A DNA stretch of 64,000 bases from Komagataeibacter sp. FNDCF1 (GTDB lineage Bacteria; Pseudomonadota; Alphaproteobacteria; Acetobacterales; Acetobacteraceae). Location of the stretch: the NCBI RefSeq assembly GCF_021295335.1, contig NZ_JAIWOT010000001.1, positions 65,001 to 129,000 on the forward strand, read 5' to 3'. Numbering within the stretch: position 1 is the first letter of the stretch; every line of letters begins with the position of its first letter. This document shows, one piece after another, positions 1 to 12,873 of the stretch. Made by a program: the position numbers and the translations under genes. Under the pieces are notes generated by a model. It saw only the letters and a list, made by a program, of their open reading frames with translations. It was not told where the DNA came from and searched no databases.

Positions 1-316
1 GAGATCGGACGGATACCTTGTGGAACCGCGTTGGCGGTGCACGGGGTGTTGCGGTCTGGTAAGTTTGCTCTTTGATAAGTGAATAGGTTGGTGCGTTTGT
101 GGACGTGCCTCTGTCGCGGGTTGGTCTGACCCGTGGATGGTCCGAGCAGTCGGAGTATCCATGCTAAGTGACGGAGGCGTTGGCGTTCATAAGCGATAAG
201 TTAAGTGTTGATTGTGTGAATGCACTGCACTTTCTCTGTGCGGGTGTCACTTGCTCGGTCTGCCGGTCATTATCTGACCGGTGGTTTGAGTGGATGGCTC
301 CTGTGCATGTGTGGGC
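1..316 (+). other. 3' part of the 16S-23S rRNA internal transcribed spacer
   Basis: This stretch directly precedes the first recognisable base of 23S rRNA and has no credible protein gene. It contains a boxA-like antitermination element near its start, as expected in the leader of 23S rRNA. The spacer tRNA genes usual in alphaproteobacteria (Ile, Ala) are not seen and must lie upstream of the window. Confidence 0.8.
66..77 (+). promoter_or_regulatory. boxA-like rRNA antitermination element
   Basis: The sequence TGCTCTTTGATA closely matches the bacterial rRNA boxA consensus TGCTCTTTAACA. It lies in the 16S-23S spacer, about 240 bases before 23S, where boxA elements load the NusB/NusE antitermination complex on the nascent transcript. 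The assignment rests on motif and position only. Confidence 0.65.
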
Positions 317-3053
<2,737 letters not shown>

Positions 3054-3165
3054 CCATAGCCCCCTTGAAAGGGCAACACACATGCACAGCAGTCATCCAC
3101 TCTCAACACATGACAAAAAACACCAACCCATCCACATCCCCTCCCCATACCGGGGAGACTGGATG

Positions 3166-3282
3166 ACCTGGTGGCAATGGCGGGGAATGATCCACCCGAT
3201 CCCATCCCGAACTCGGCCGTGAAATGCCCCAGCGCCCATGATACTGTGCCTCAAGGCACGGGAAAGTCGGTCGCCGCCAGGT
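3166..3282 (+). rRNA. rrf: 5S ribosomal RNA
   Basis: It starts ACCTGGTGGC and ends GCCAGGT, which pair to form helix I. The loop signature CCCGATCCCATCCCGAACTC lies inside. The length of 117 bases is normal. It follows 23S by about 110 bases in the same rRNA operon. Confidence 0.95.
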
Positions 3283-3303
3283 CTTCCAGTCTCCCCAAAC
3301 AAA

Positions 3304-3380
<77 letters not shown>

Positions 3381-3410
3381 AGCTTAATACACTGAATATG
3401 ATACAAAAAT

Positions 3411-3434
3411 GCCGCCCCCAGAGGCGGCTTTTTT
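3411..3434 (+). terminator. Rho-independent terminator of the rRNA operon
   Basis: GCCGCC at 3411-3416 pairs with GGCGGC at 3423-3428 around a six-base loop and is followed directly by six T. It lies 30 bases after tRNA-fMet and should end the rRNA-tRNA transcript. Confidence 0.9.
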
Positions 3435-3628
3435 GCGTCCAGATTTCCACCGCAGGAAACACATAGGAAACAGACGGAAAGGTACCGGAGCGCATTTTTG
3501 TCAACTTTCACAAATGCGTGATTTGAGAGCGGGGCACCCGGTCGCCTGTTTCGGGGTATCATTCTAGGCTTGTCGAGTCAGGACAGTCTGCCCTTCTGCT
3601 GTCCGTATCAGGAGATGCACGAGCAGCC

Positions 3629-4999
3629 ATGGCCGCAGACGAACTCACGGGACTGATCCATTATCTCGGTCAGGAGGACTGGCAGGAGTGTTTTGGCGAA
3701 GTGCTCGGCGATCACATCGGTCCGGCGCTGGAAGCGGGCGACATCTCCTTCGAGGAACTGGCGGAGATGATCGGCCCTGACGTTGCCATGACGCTGTGGG
3801 GCTGCGCTTTCGAAGATTTTCTCGGGCAGGACCGGGACGATGGCCGGAACTTCGTCGACGTTTACCTCAAACGGCGGGGCTGGAAGGAAGGGCCGCGCAA
3901 CAGCGCCTACATGCGTGCCCTCAAGGCTTCGGTCATGAGCCTGTATGAAGTCTCGGATATCAAACCCGGCCAGAGCCTGATGGCGCGTGACCTGCTGCGG
4001 GGTGGGGAACCCGTTCTGGTGCATGAAGGCACGGCTACCCGGACGCTGGAACAGTGGGACCGGATTGCAGCGCGTCTCGTACCGTCCGATGGAAAGACCA
4101 TTCTGGCAGGCGGGCTGCTCGCCTATTCACGGGGTGCCTGCGAAGATCTGGCTGCGAACCTTTATAGGGCTCTGCGGAAAAGACGGGGCAAGGCCGAGTT
4201 TCCGAAAGTCGATACGCAGACGCTGCATGAACTTGCGCCGATGTTCACGCTGACCTGGCTGTTTCGGACACTGGAGGACACAGCCCGGCAGATGGAGGGG
4301 CCAGCGCTGTTCAATGGGGACGGAGAGGATCTGGTCTTCCACGAAGTATGTTTCCCGCTGGCAAAGGGCGTGACACAGAAGATAGTGGCGGACGTGCTTG
4401 ACGGGATCATGGCCCTGCGACCGGAAAACCGGTCATTCTGGAACTGGCTGAAAGAGCCGATGAGCAATCCCGTGGGCAAGGCTGGACGAGATGAAAACGG
4501 GCGGTTCCTGCGCACGGAGATGGATGATGGTGCGATCGTGCTGGGCACGCTGGATCTTAAGGGGCGGCAGTTGAGGCTGCAGGTGAACTCGAAAGAGCGT
4601 GCCGAACGTGGCCGTGCCATGCTGCAGGCTGGTCTGGGAGATCTCGTGCGCGCTCCGCTCACGCAGATCATGACGCCGGCGCAGGCGATGGAAGACCGGG
4701 GGACGCATGGACGTGAGGTCTCGCCAGAACTGCAGATCCCGCCCGAGGAGGAAGCCCGGATTATCGGGCAGATGCTGGAGCGGCACTATCGGCAGGTGCT
4801 TGATGAGCCTGTTCCGGCTCTGGGGGATATGACGCCACGTCAGGCCGTCCAGACAGCCTCAGGGCGTAAAAAGGTGGCCATCTGGTTGAAGGATATCGAA
4901 AACACTACGGTCCACGCCCAAGGGAGTGGCGGTGCCATGGCTGCCTACGATTTTGGGTGGATGTGGCGCGAACTCGGAATCATCAGGCTCAGGAAATAG
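3629..4999 (+). CDS. hypothetical protein, 456 aa
   Basis: I do not recognise this protein with confidence. It is soluble in appearance: no signal peptide, no membrane segment, many charged residues, acidic N-terminus. The last 75 residues contain a block reading PALGDMTPRQAVQTASGRKK, followed by a helix and AYDFGWMWRELGI. From memory a similar block ends several uncharacterised proteobacterial proteins, some with SEC-C-type zinc motifs, but no zinc ligand cluster is visible here. It starts at an ATG preceded by AGGAGA about 14 bases upstream. It stands alone between the rRNA operon and the restriction locus, so it may be accessory cargo; no role is assigned. Confidence 0.6.
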   Translation: MAADELTGLIHYLGQEDWQECFGEVLGDHIGPALEAGDISFEELAEMIGPDVAMTLWGCAFEDFLGQDRDDGRNFVDVYLKRRGWKEGPRNSAYMRALKASVMSLYEVSDIKPGQSLMARDLLRGGEPVLVHEGTATRTLEQWDRIAARLVPSDGKTILAGGLLAYSRGACEDLAANLYRALRKRRGKAEFPKVDTQTLHELAPMFTLTWLFRTLEDTARQMEGPALFNGDGEDLVFHEVCFPLAKGVTQKIVADVLDGIMALRPENRSFWNWLKEPMSNPVGKAGRDENGRFLRTEMDDGAIVLGTLDLKGRQLRLQVNSKERAERGRAMLQAGLGDLVRAPLTQIMTPAQAMEDRGTHGREVSPELQIPPEEEARIIGQMLERHYRQVLDEPVPALGDMTPRQAVQTASGRKKVAIWLKDIENTTVHAQGSGGAMAAYDFGWMWRELGIIRLRK

Positions 5000-5163
5000 T
5001 CCGCTTACGCCTCATGTCGGACATACAGCTGTCCAGATCGTTTTCTGCATAAAGCCAGCGTGATCTCATCAGAACTCTGAAATTGCTTGGAATTCCCGCC
5101 TTGAAGGAAACCACAAATTTCCATAGAAATCCCCAAAAAGGTGATCTTGGGAAAGTGCTTCGT

Positions 5164-5355
5164 ATGGCAGCTGACATCATGAGCATTGATGAAGTCGCCC
5201 ACTATCTCAGTATCAACAGGAAAACCGCTTGGCACTTTGCGGTCGACAGCAAACTGTCAGGCTTCCGCGGTGGTGACACCGAGCGGTTTTGGCGCATGGA
5301 TATTGAGGACTGGATCAAGCGTGAAGCCAGTCCGAAGAAGGACAAAAAGAGATGA
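5164..5355 (+). CDS. small helix-turn-helix DNA-binding protein (excisionase-like), 63 aa
   Basis: The product is one helix-turn-helix unit: [18 protein letters not shown], then a wing-like stretch and [15 protein letters not shown], the layout of excisionase/MerR-like small DNA-binding proteins. Its stop overlaps the hsdM start in an ATGA, so the two are translationally coupled and probably form one operon. A TTG at 5083 would extend the frame by 27 residues, but the ATG at 5164 begins exactly where the recognisable fold begins and is preferred. It could be a controller of the restriction operon or a leftover excisionase; the sequence does not decide between these. Confidence 0.65.
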   Translation: MAADIMSIDEVAHYLSINRKTAWHFAVDSKLSGFRGGDTERFWRMDIEDWIKREASPKKDKKR

Positions 5356-6899
5356 CCGGCCAAGCACAACGCGCAGCGCTACAACGGAAAATCTGGGACA
5401 TCGCGAACGATGTGCGCGGCTCAGTCGATGGCTGGGACTTCAAGCAATATGTCCTCGGCACGCTCTTTTACCGCTTTATCAGCGAGAATTTCGCTGCGTA
5501 TATCGAGGGGGGTGAAGAGGGCATCGATTATGCGGCTCTATCCGATGACGTCATCACTGATGACATTAAGGACGATGCCATCAAGACCAAGGGCTATTTC
5601 ATCTACCCCAGCCAGCTGTTCACCAATGTGGCAGACGACGCCAACACGAATGACAGCCTGAACACCGATCTGGCGCAGATTTTTGCGGCTATTGAATCCT
5701 CGGCCAATGGCTATCCGTCTGAGCCGGATATCAGGGGCCTGTTCGCCGATTTCGACACGACCAGCGCGCGCCTCGGCAATACCGTCACGGAAAAGAATAG
5801 CCGATTAGCCAAGGTGCTTAAGCGCGTTGCGGAACTGGATTTCGGAGACTTCGACAACAGCCAGATTGACCTGTTCGGTGATGCCTATGAATTCCTGATC
5901 TCTAACTATGCCGCCAATGCGGGCAAGTCTGGCGGGGAGTTTTTCACTCCGCAACATGTCTCAAAGCTCATCGCGCAGCTTGCCATGCACGGGCAGGAAA
6001 AGGTCAACAAGATTTACGACCCGGCCTGCGGCTCCGGCTCACTGCTGCTGCAAGCCAAAAAGCAGTTCGATGAACACATCATTGAAGAGGGTTTCTTCGG
6101 GCAGGAGATCAATCACACGACCTATAACCTCGCCCGCATGAACATGTTCCTGCACAACATTAATTATGACAAGTTCAATATACAGCGTGGCGATACGCTC
6201 ACCCAGCCGCATTTCCAGGACGAAAAGCCCTTTGATGCCATCGTTTCCAACCCGCCCTATTCGGTGAAGTGGATCGGCTCGGACGATCCGACTCTGATCA
6301 ACGATGACCGCTTTGCTCCGGCGGGAGTGCTGGCGCCCAAATCAAAGGCCGATTTCGCCTTTGTACTCCATGCGCTCAGCTATCTCTCGGCCAAGGGTCG
6401 CGCGGCGATCATATGCTTCCCGGGGATCTTCTATCGCGACGGCGCAGAGAAGAAGATCCGTCAATATCTGGTCGATAACAACTATGTCGAGACGGTCATC
6501 GCGCTCGCCTCCAACCTTTTCTACGGAACGACCATCGCGGTAACGATCCTGATCCTCGCCAAGAACAAGACCGACACGGCCATCCAATTCATCGACGCCA
6601 GCGGGGAAGAATTCTTTAAGAAGGCCACCAACACCAATCTTATGACGGACAAACACATCGCGCGGGTGATGGAGATTTTTGATCGCAAGGAAGACGTCGA
6701 TCATGTCGCCGCCTCTGTGCCGTATGAGACCATCGTGGAGCGCAACTATAACCTCTCGGTCAGCTCCTATGTCGAGCCGTGCGACACGCGCGAAGTGATC
6801 GACATCAATGTCCTCAATGACAAAATTAGCACGACAGTTGAGCGGATCAATTGGCTTCGTGCCGATATTGACGCCATCATTGCGGAGATCGAGGCATGA
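5352..6899 (+). CDS. hsdM: type I restriction-modification system, DNA methyltransferase subunit
   Basis: HsdM is the N6-adenine methyltransferase subunit of the M2S and R2M2S complexes. The 515-aa protein has an N-terminal HsdM helical domain (about 1-150) and an N6-MTase domain with the AdoMet-binding motif [11 protein letters not shown] (from residue 223) and catalytic motif NPPY (residues 300-303). The length fits type IC HsdM (EcoR124I about 520). It overlaps the upstream HTH gene by ATGA and hsdS by ATGA. The hsd genes look less GC-rich than the metabolic genes downstream, consistent with horizontal acquisition. Confidence 0.96.
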   Translation: MTGQAQRAALQRKIWDIANDVRGSVDGWDFKQYVLGTLFYRFISENFAAYIEGGEEGIDYAALSDDVITDDIKDDAIKTKGYFIYPSQLFTNVADDANTNDSLNTDLAQIFAAIESSANGYPSEPDIRGLFADFDTTSARLGNTVTEKNSRLAKVLKRVAELDFGDFDNSQIDLFGDAYEFLISNYAANAGKSGGEFFTPQHVSKLIAQLAMHGQEKVNKIYDPACGSGSLLLQAKKQFDEHIIEEGFFGQEINHTTYNLARMNMFLHNINYDKFNIQRGDTLTQPHFQDEKPFDAIVSNPPYSVKWIGSDDPTLINDDRFAPAGVLAPKSKADFAFVLHALSYLSAKGRAAIICFPGIFYRDGAEKKIRQYLVDNNYVETVIALASNLFYGTTIAVTILILAKNKTDTAIQFIDASGEEFFKKATNTNLMTDKHIARVMEIFDRKEDVDHVAASVPYETIVERNYNLSVSSYVEPCDTREVIDINVLNDKISTTVERINWLRADIDAIIAEIEA

Positions 6900-8119
6900 G
6901 CGCGGCGGGGTTTCTGGAGAAGCTTCTGGATGGGGCTGAGGTAGTGTGGGTGCCTTTGGGAGATGAAAGCTTTTTCGAGATCGCCAATACCGCACGCAGG
7001 CCGGTCAAAGCCTCTTTGCGCGCAGCTGGAGAAATCCCCTACTACGGCGCGAACAACATTCAGGACTACGTCGACGGCCATACGCACAACGGCGAATACG
7101 TCCTTATCGCTGAAGATGGTTCAGCAAGTCTCGAAAATTACTCGATCCAATATGTTCAGGGGAAATTCTGGGCCAACAACCATGTTCACGTTGTGAGGGG
7201 AGCCGACGGAGTCGATACGCGGTTTCTATTCCACTATTTGACGACGGCCAACTTCCTCCCGTTCCTATCGAGCAAAGGACGGGCAAAGCTGACAAAGGGA
7301 AATTTGATTCAAATCACGGTCCCTATCCCATGCCCTGATGATCCGGAGAAGTCGCTGTCGATACAGGGGGAAATTGTCCGGATACTCGACAGCTTCACTG
7401 AGCTTACCACTGAACTTACTACTGAGCTTACCGCCGAGCTTACCCAGCGCAAAAAGCAATACAACCATTACCGCGAACAACTTCTGACTTTCGATGACGG
7501 TGAGGTGAAGTATTTGCCAATGGGTGATGAGCGAGTGGGAAAATTCATTCGCGGCGGCGGACTGCAAAAGAAGGATTTCATCAGTTCAGGCGTCGGCTGC
7601 ATTCACTATGGTCAGATTTATACGCACTATGGAACTCATACCGGCAGAACCAAAAGCTATGTTTCGGAAAACTTTGCTCGCAAAGCTCGCATGGCGAAAC
7701 CTGGAAATCTGGTAATCGCAACCACAAGTGAAAATGATGACGATGTTTGCAAGGCTGTCGCTTGGTTAGGTGATCAAGACATCGCAGTTAGTAGCGACGC
7801 TTGCTTTTATGCACACAAATTGAACCCTAAATTTGTTTCGTACTTCTTCCAAACCGAACAGTTTCAATTACAGAAAAGGCCTTATATTACTGGTACAAAA
7901 GTCAGACGCGTGAACGCCGATAACCTTGCCAAAATACTGATTCCCATACCCTCTTTGGGGGAACAAGCCCGTATCGCTGCCATCCTCGACAAGTTCGACA
8001 CGCTAACCACCTCCCTGACCGAGGGCCTGTCCCGCGAAATCGAGTTGCGCGAAAAACAATATGCTTATTATCGCGATCAGCTGCTGAGTTTTCCCAAGCC
8101 TGACGCAGGGGCAGCGTAA
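6896..8119 (+). CDS. hsdS: type I restriction-modification system, specificity subunit
   Basis: HsdS (407 aa) holds two target-recognition domains, roughly residues 10-160 and 205-355. Each is followed by a conserved helical spacer ending in a related motif: [12 protein letters not shown] after the first, [12 protein letters not shown] at the C-terminus. The central spacer carries four TELT/AELT tetrapeptides, the hallmark of type IC subunits, where repeat number sets the gap in the bipartite target. The stop codon touches the prrC start with no spacing. The DNA target cannot be read from the sequence, since recognition domains are hypervariable. Confidence 0.94.
   Translation: MSAAGFLEKLLDGAEVVWVPLGDESFFEIANTARRPVKASLRAAGEIPYYGANNIQDYVDGHTHNGEYVLIAEDGSASLENYSIQYVQGKFWANNHVHVVRGADGVDTRFLFHYLTTANFLPFLSSKGRAKLTKGNLIQITVPIPCPDDPEKSLSIQGEIVRILDSFTELTTELTTELTAELTQRKKQYNHYREQLLTFDDGEVKYLPMGDERVGKFIRGGGLQKKDFISSGVGCIHYGQIYTHYGTHTGRTKSYVSENFARKARMAKPGNLVIATTSENDDDVCKAVAWLGDQDIAVSSDACFYAHKLNPKFVSYFFQTEQFQLQKRPYITGTKVRRVNADNLAKILIPIPSLGEQARIAAILDKFDTLTTSLTEGLSREIELREKQYAYYRDQLLSFPKPDAGAA
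7397..7444 (+). repeat. four 12-bp tandem repeats inside hsdS (TAEL-type spacer repeats)
   Basis: Four consecutive 12-bp units, ACTGAGCTTACC, ACTGAACTTACT, ACTGAGCTTACC and GCCGAGCTTACC, encode [16 protein letters not shown]. The unit keeps the reading frame, so gain or loss of copies by slippage changes only the length of the central HsdS spacer. In EcoR124I the change from two to three TAEL units alters the spacer of the recognised DNA by one base. Confidence 0.9.
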
Positions 8120-9235
8120 ATGGGACAGACGCTGCCCGAGATCGCGGAGAAGCTGCGAGACGCCTCCAAAAAGGTGCAACTGATCTATGCGTTCAACGCC
8201 TCCGGCAAGACGCGCCTTTCACGTGAATTCAGGGAGCTGATCGACCCGAAGACCGAGGCGCGGGATGACGAGCATCGCCCCAAGGTGCTCTACTACAACG
8301 CCTTCACCGAAGATCTGTTCTACTGGGACAACGATCTTGAGGGGGACATTGAGCGCAAGCTCAAAATTCAGCCGAACGCCTATACAAAATCCGCCTTTGA
8401 AGATTTAGGCCTTGATGGCAATGTCATCGCAACATTCCAGCGCTACACGCAGCCAAATCTGACACCACGATTCAGTACGGACTTTTCGGAGGTCACTTTC
8501 TCCCTTGAGCGCGGCACCGATACGAGTACCGGCAATCTGAAGATCTCCAAGGGCGAGGAAAGCAACTTCATCTGGAGCGTCTTCTACTGCCTGCTGGATC
8601 AGGTCATCAGCACCCGTAACGTCCCTGACGTCGATGAGCGCGAGACGGATCAGTTTAATGATCTCGAATATGTCTTCATTGACGACCCGGTTAGCTCGCT
8701 TGATGACAACCACCTCATTCAGCTTGCAGTTGATATCGTGGACCTGATCAAGAGAAGCGACACGGTGAACGGTCTAAAGTTCATCATCACAACGCACAGC
8801 CCGCTTTTTTTCAACGTGCTGTTCAACGAGCTAAATAGCAAAACGTGTTACATGCTGAATCGGTTTGAGGATGGAACGTTCGAGCTGACAGAGAAGAGTG
8901 GCGATTCAAACCAATGCTTTTCTTATCACCTGTACCTTAAGAAGACGTTGGAGGAGGCAATCGCGACGGACAAGATCGAGCGCTATCACTTCACCCTGCT
9001 GCGCAATCTCTATGAAAAGACATCGAACTTTCTGGGCTATCCGCGATGGTCAGACCTGCTGCCGGGCGAACAGCGCCTTTACCTGAAGCGCATTATTCAG
9101 TTTACAAGCCATAGCACGCTCTCCAGCGAGGCTATCCCCGACCCCTCGCCGGAGGAAAAGCGGACGGTGAAGCTCCTGCTGGATCATCTGCGCAACAATT
9201 ACAGCTATTGGCAGGGGGAGGCCCCAAATGCCTGA
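8120..9235 (+). CDS. prrC: anticodon nuclease PrrC
   Basis: PrrC is a latent tRNA-Lys anticodon nuclease held silent by its type I restriction partner and released when a phage inhibits restriction. The 371-aa protein has an N-terminal ABC/SMC-like NTPase: P-loop region [11 protein letters not shown] near residue 22-32, a KGEESNF segment replacing the usual LSxGE signature, and a Walker B/D-loop region [13 protein letters not shown]. The C-terminal nuclease part has [14 protein letters not shown] with D262, and R295, E299 and H331. Published E. coli PrrC residues D287, R320, E324 and H356 have exactly the same mutual spacing (33, 4, 32). The order hsdM-hsdS-prrC-hsdR equals the E. coli prr locus. 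The start abuts the hsdS stop; the end overlaps hsdR by 8 bases. A generic AAA ATPase is the alternative call, but the residue spacing argues for PrrC. Confidence 0.92.
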   Translation: MGQTLPEIAEKLRDASKKVQLIYAFNASGKTRLSREFRELIDPKTEARDDEHRPKVLYYNAFTEDLFYWDNDLEGDIERKLKIQPNAYTKSAFEDLGLDGNVIATFQRYTQPNLTPRFSTDFSEVTFSLERGTDTSTGNLKISKGEESNFIWSVFYCLLDQVISTRNVPDVDERETDQFNDLEYVFIDDPVSSLDDNHLIQLAVDIVDLIKRSDTVNGLKFIITTHSPLFFNVLFNELNSKTCYMLNRFEDGTFELTEKSGDSNQCFSYHLYLKKTLEEAIATDKIERYHFTLLRNLYEKTSNFLGYPRWSDLLPGEQRLYLKRIIQFTSHSTLSSEAIPDPSPEEKRTVKLLLDHLRNNYSYWQGEAPNA

Positions 9236-12200
9236 GCAGACGACGTCGATCGCCGAGACTAATCGCTTTATCGTTCTCGATAAATATGTGCGCGCCTGGG
9301 AGGTGGCTGACAGCTATCAGTCTGAGGCCGACTTGGAGCGCGAGTTTGTTCAGGACCTGCACGATCAAGGCTATGAGTATCTGCCTGACCTTAAATCAAC
9401 CAGCGCCATGCTAGCGAATATTCGCGTTCAGCTGCAAACTCTCAACGATGTTCAATTTACAGATAAGGAATGGGTGCGCTTCGTTGAGACCTACCTGGAT
9501 CGACCCAGCGACACTGCCACGGACAAGACCCGCAAGATCCACGACGACTACATCTTTGACTTCGTCTTCGATGATGGTCGTATCCAAAATATCTATCTGG
9601 TTGATAAGGCCAATGTCTGCCGCAACAAGGTTCAGGTCATCAAGCAGTTCGAGCAAACAGGCACTCATGCGAACCGCTATGATGTGACCATTCTGGTGAA
9701 CGGACTGCCGCTGGTGCAAGTCGAGCTGAAAAAGCGCGGCGTCGCCATTCGGGAAGCGTTCAACCAGATCCACCGTTACAGCAAAGAAAGCTTCAACTCG
9801 GACAATTCGCTCTTTAAGTACCTTCAGATCTTCGTAATCTCGAACGGTACGGATACGCGCTATTTTGCCAACACGACCAAGCGCGACAAGAACAGCTTTG
9901 ACTTCACGATGAACTGGGCGCAGGCTGATAACAGCTTGATCCGGGACCTGAAGGATTTTACGGCGACCTTCTTTGAGAAGCGCACGTTGTTGAACGTGTT
10001 GTTGAACTATTCCGTTTTCGATGTTAGCGACACGCTGCTGGTGATGCGCCCCTATCAGATCGCGGCGACTGAACGAATCTTACGAAAGATCAAAAGCTCG
10101 TTCGAAGGCAAGACGCTTAGTAAGCCGGAAAGTGGCGGATATATCTGGCACACTACAGGCTCAGGCAAAACGCTGACCAGCTTCAAGGCGGCCCGCCTTG
10201 CCACGCAGCTCGACTTCATCGACAAGGTCTTTTTCGTGGTCGACCGCAAGGACCTCGATTTCCAAACGATGAAGGAATATCAGCGCTTTTCGCCGGACAG
10301 CGTCAATGGATCGGACAGTACAGCCGGGTTGAAGCGAAACCTCTCCAAGGACGATAACAAGATTATCGTCACGACCATCCAGAAGCTCAACAATCTGATG
10401 AAGAGCGCAGGGGACCTGCCGGTCTATACCCAGCGCGTCGTCTTCATTTTCGACGAGTGCCATCGCAGCCAGTTTGGTGAGGCACAGAAGAACCTCAAGC
10501 GGAAGTTCAAACAGTTCTGCCAGTTCGGCTTCACCGGCACGCCGATCTTTTCGGAAAATGCTTCGGGTGCGGAGACGACGGCCAGCATATTCGGAAGCGA
10601 ACTTCATTCCTATGTGATCACCGACGCGATCCGCGACCAAAAGGTGCTAAAGTTCAAAGTCGACTACAACGATGTGCGCCCGCAGTTCAAAGCGATTGAA
10701 ACCGAACAGGACGAAAAGAAGCTGACCGCCGCTGAAAACCAGCAAGCTCTTCAGCACCCAGCACGAATCTCTGAAATTTCTCAGTACATTCTCGATAACT
10801 TCCGCCGCAAGACGCATCGTCTTTATGGAGACAATAAGGGCTTCAATGCCATGTTCGCGGTGAGCAGTGTTGATGCAGCTAAGCTCTATTATGAAAAGCT
10901 GAATGCGCTTCAGGACGGTAGCGACAAGCCGTTGAAGATCGCGACCATCTTTTCATTTGCCGACAACGAAGAACAGGATGCGATTGGCGACATTCCTGAC
11001 GAGAGTTTTGAGGTTTCAGCGCTGAATAGCAGCGCCAAGGAATTCCTGAACGCTGCGATCACGGACTACAACGCCTATTTCCGAACGAATTTCAGCGCAG
11101 ATAGTAAGGGCTTCCAGAATTATTACCGGGATCTGGCGAAACGGGTGAAGTCCAAGGAAGTTGACCTGCTCATTGTGGTTGGCATGTTCCTGACCGGCTT
11201 CGACGCGCAAACCCTGAACACGCTGTTCGTCGACAAGAATTTGCGTTTTCACGGTCTTATACAAGCCTACTCCCGTACCAACCGCATTTATGATGCGACC
11301 AAGTCCTTCGGCAACATCGTTACCTTCCGCGACTTGGAAGAGGCGACCGTCAAGGCAATCACACTCTTTGGCAACGCCAATACCAAGAATGTTGTTCTGG
11401 AGAAAAGCTACTCAGAATACATGGAAGGTTTTACGGACCAGACGACAGGCGAGGCAAGGCGAGGCTTTATCGATGTCGTCCGTGAGTTGAAAGAGCGTTT
11501 CCCGGATCCCACTGCCATCGAAAAGGAAGCGGACAAAAAGGCCTTTGCAAAGCTGTTCGGCGAGTATCTCCGTATTGAGAATATCCTTCAGAATTATGAT
11601 GAGTTCTCCAACCTAAAAGAACTTCAGGAGATCGACGAGAGTGACGTGGAAGCGATGGGCGCGTTCAAGGAGCGGTGTCATTTAAGTGATGATGACGTTG
11701 ACGAGCTCAAAAGCATCGAAATGCCCACTGATCGAAAGGTCCAGGATTACCGTTCGACCTACAATGATATTCGGGATTGGCTTCGCCGTGAAAAGGCTAG
11801 CGCCGAGCAGGGTGAGTCAACGATCGACTGGGAGGATGTCGTCTTTGAGGTCGACCTCTTGAAGTCCCAGGAAATAAATCTGGATTACATCCTTGAGCTA
11901 ATCTTCGAGCACAACAAAAAAACGAAGAGCAAGTCAGAGCTCGTTAGCGAAGTTCGTCGTGTCATTCGTGCCAGTATTGGCAACCGCGCGAAAGAAAGCC
12001 TCATTGTGGATTTCATCAATCAGACAAACCTAGACGAACTGAGGGACAAGGCAGGGGTAATTGAGGCTTTTTTTGCCTTCGCACAAGCCGAACGATGCCG
12101 GGAAGCGAAAGAATTGATAACCGATGAAAAATTGAACGCGGAGGCCGCCAAGCGCTATATTGCAACGTCGATCAAGCGTGAATATGCGAGCGAAAATGGC

Positions 12201-12329
12201 ACAGAGTTGAACTCGATCCTTCCAAAAATGAGCCCGCTCAATCCAAAATACCTGACCAAAAAAAGAGATGTGTTCCAGCGCATCTCTGCGTTCGTTGAAA
12301 AGTTTAAGGGTGTGGGCGGAAAAATTTAG
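9228..12329 (+). CDS. hsdR: type I restriction-modification system, restriction/translocase subunit
   Basis: HsdR (1033 aa) is the motor and nuclease of the R2M2S complex. The nuclease motif is D152...E166-L-K168, in [18 protein letters not shown], one residue off EcoR124I D151/E165/K167. The SF2 helicase part has Walker A TGSGKT with K314 and a DECH box starting at D409, then motif III-VI regions including GFTGTPIF and [10 protein letters not shown]. The length nearly equals EcoR124I HsdR, and all key residues are present, so the subunit looks active. The start lies inside the end of prrC, so translation is probably coupled. Confidence 0.96.
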   Translation: MPEQTTSIAETNRFIVLDKYVRAWEVADSYQSEADLEREFVQDLHDQGYEYLPDLKSTSAMLANIRVQLQTLNDVQFTDKEWVRFVETYLDRPSDTATDKTRKIHDDYIFDFVFDDGRIQNIYLVDKANVCRNKVQVIKQFEQTGTHANRYDVTILVNGLPLVQVELKKRGVAIREAFNQIHRYSKESFNSDNSLFKYLQIFVISNGTDTRYFANTTKRDKNSFDFTMNWAQADNSLIRDLKDFTATFFEKRTLLNVLLNYSVFDVSDTLLVMRPYQIAATERILRKIKSSFEGKTLSKPESGGYIWHTTGSGKTLTSFKAARLATQLDFIDKVFFVVDRKDLDFQTMKEYQRFSPDSVNGSDSTAGLKRNLSKDDNKIIVTTIQKLNNLMKSAGDLPVYTQRVVFIFDECHRSQFGEAQKNLKRKFKQFCQFGFTGTPIFSENASGAETTASIFGSELHSYVITDAIRDQKVLKFKVDYNDVRPQFKAIETEQDEKKLTAAENQQALQHPARISEISQYILDNFRRKTHRLYGDNKGFNAMFAVSSVDAAKLYYEKLNALQDGSDKPLKIATIFSFADNEEQDAIGDIPDESFEVSALNSSAKEFLNAAITDYNAYFRTNFSADSKGFQNYYRDLAKRVKSKEVDLLIVVGMFLTGFDAQTLNTLFVDKNLRFHGLIQAYSRTNRIYDATKSFGNIVTFRDLEEATVKAITLFGNANTKNVVLEKSYSEYMEGFTDQTTGEARRGFIDVVRELKERFPDPTAIEKEADKKAFAKLFGEYLRIENILQNYDEFSNLKELQEIDESDVEAMGAFKERCHLSDDDVDELKSIEMPTDRKVQDYRSTYNDIRDWLRREKASAEQGESTIDWEDVVFEVDLLKSQEINLDYILELIFEHNKKTKSKSELVSEVRRVIRASIGNRAKESLIVDFINQTNLDELRDKAGVIEAFFAFAQAERCREAKELITDEKLNAEAAKRYIATSIKREYASENGTELNSILPKMSPLNPKYLTKKRDVFQRISAFVEKFKGVGGKI

Positions 12330-12540
12330 GCATGTTCACGACTTTAGATGACTGTACCTATTAAGCGCAGTCAACAGTCCACCGCACATAACCCTCGAAA
12401 ACAATCTAGGAATCCGGCCGCTTCCGGATCGGGAGAATGCTTTCGCAAGGGCACGAACTATACGCCGGAGTAATCGGCTGGCGCTAGCAGCCTGTCGGGT
12501 TGGGGTACCCTGTGAAGGGGTAAGGCTGTAGAGTGTCGCG

Positions 12541-12733
12541 ATGAGCCGCTTCATCCCGTTTGACCGATCCCAGCCGTATCTTCTGCCGCCTGATCTGACG
12601 TCGTGGCTTCCGGCTGACGATATGGCGCATTTCATTGTCGCAGCTGTTGAGCGGGTTCCGATGAGTGCGTTCTGCGTGCCAGTGCGCACGGGAGGCAAGG
12701 CGCAGTATCATCCGCGCCTGATGCTGGCCCTTC
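12541..12733 (+). pseudogene. IS1182-family transposase, N-terminal fragment
   Basis: The frame opens MSRFIPFDRSQPYLLPPDLT, the usual start of IS1182 transposases with the DUF772 domain, and reads through to RLMLAL. There the IS66 left end begins. Joining base 12733 to base 15334 (one copy of the 8-bp repeat removed) restores the native sequence LMLALLIFSYANGLFSS in frame. The extension past 12733 to a stop near 12789 is IS66 sequence and not a real C-terminus. Confidence 0.88.
12726..12733 (+). repeat. 8-bp target-site duplication of IS66, left copy
   Basis: GGCCCTTC lies immediately before the IS66 left tip GTAAGC. The identical octamer at 15326-15333 follows the right tip. Eight base pairs is the normal IS66 duplication. 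Confidence 0.92.
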
Positions 12734-12816
12734 GTAAGCACCCGGCGACTGCCGCCTTGCTGAATATTTCTATTCTGGTTCAGCTATGAATCATGAGCGA
12801 TTCAAGAGATAGAGAC

Positions 12817-12851
12817 GCGGTACTACCTGCGAGTGTCGCAGGTAGTACCGC
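12817..12851 (+). promoter_or_regulatory. perfect 16-bp stem hairpin in the IS66 leader, before tnpA
   Basis: GCGGTACTACCTGCGA (12817-12832) and TCGCAGGTAGTACCGC (12836-12851) are exact inverted copies around the loop GTG. The hairpin ends 22 bases before the tnpA start at 12874 and just before its AAGGGA ribosome site. There is no T-tract, so it is not a standard terminator. It could limit readthrough translation from outside promoters or be a protein-binding site; the role is inferred. Confidence 0.6.
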
Positions 12852-12873
12852 AGAGAGGCTCCAAGGGAGCGGT

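Noticed and set aside
8120-9235. prrC as a truncated RloC or damaged AAA ATPase
   Set aside because: The length fits PrrC (E. coli 396 aa), and all key C-terminal residues are present at exact spacing. RloC proteins are much longer with a coiled-coil zinc hook.
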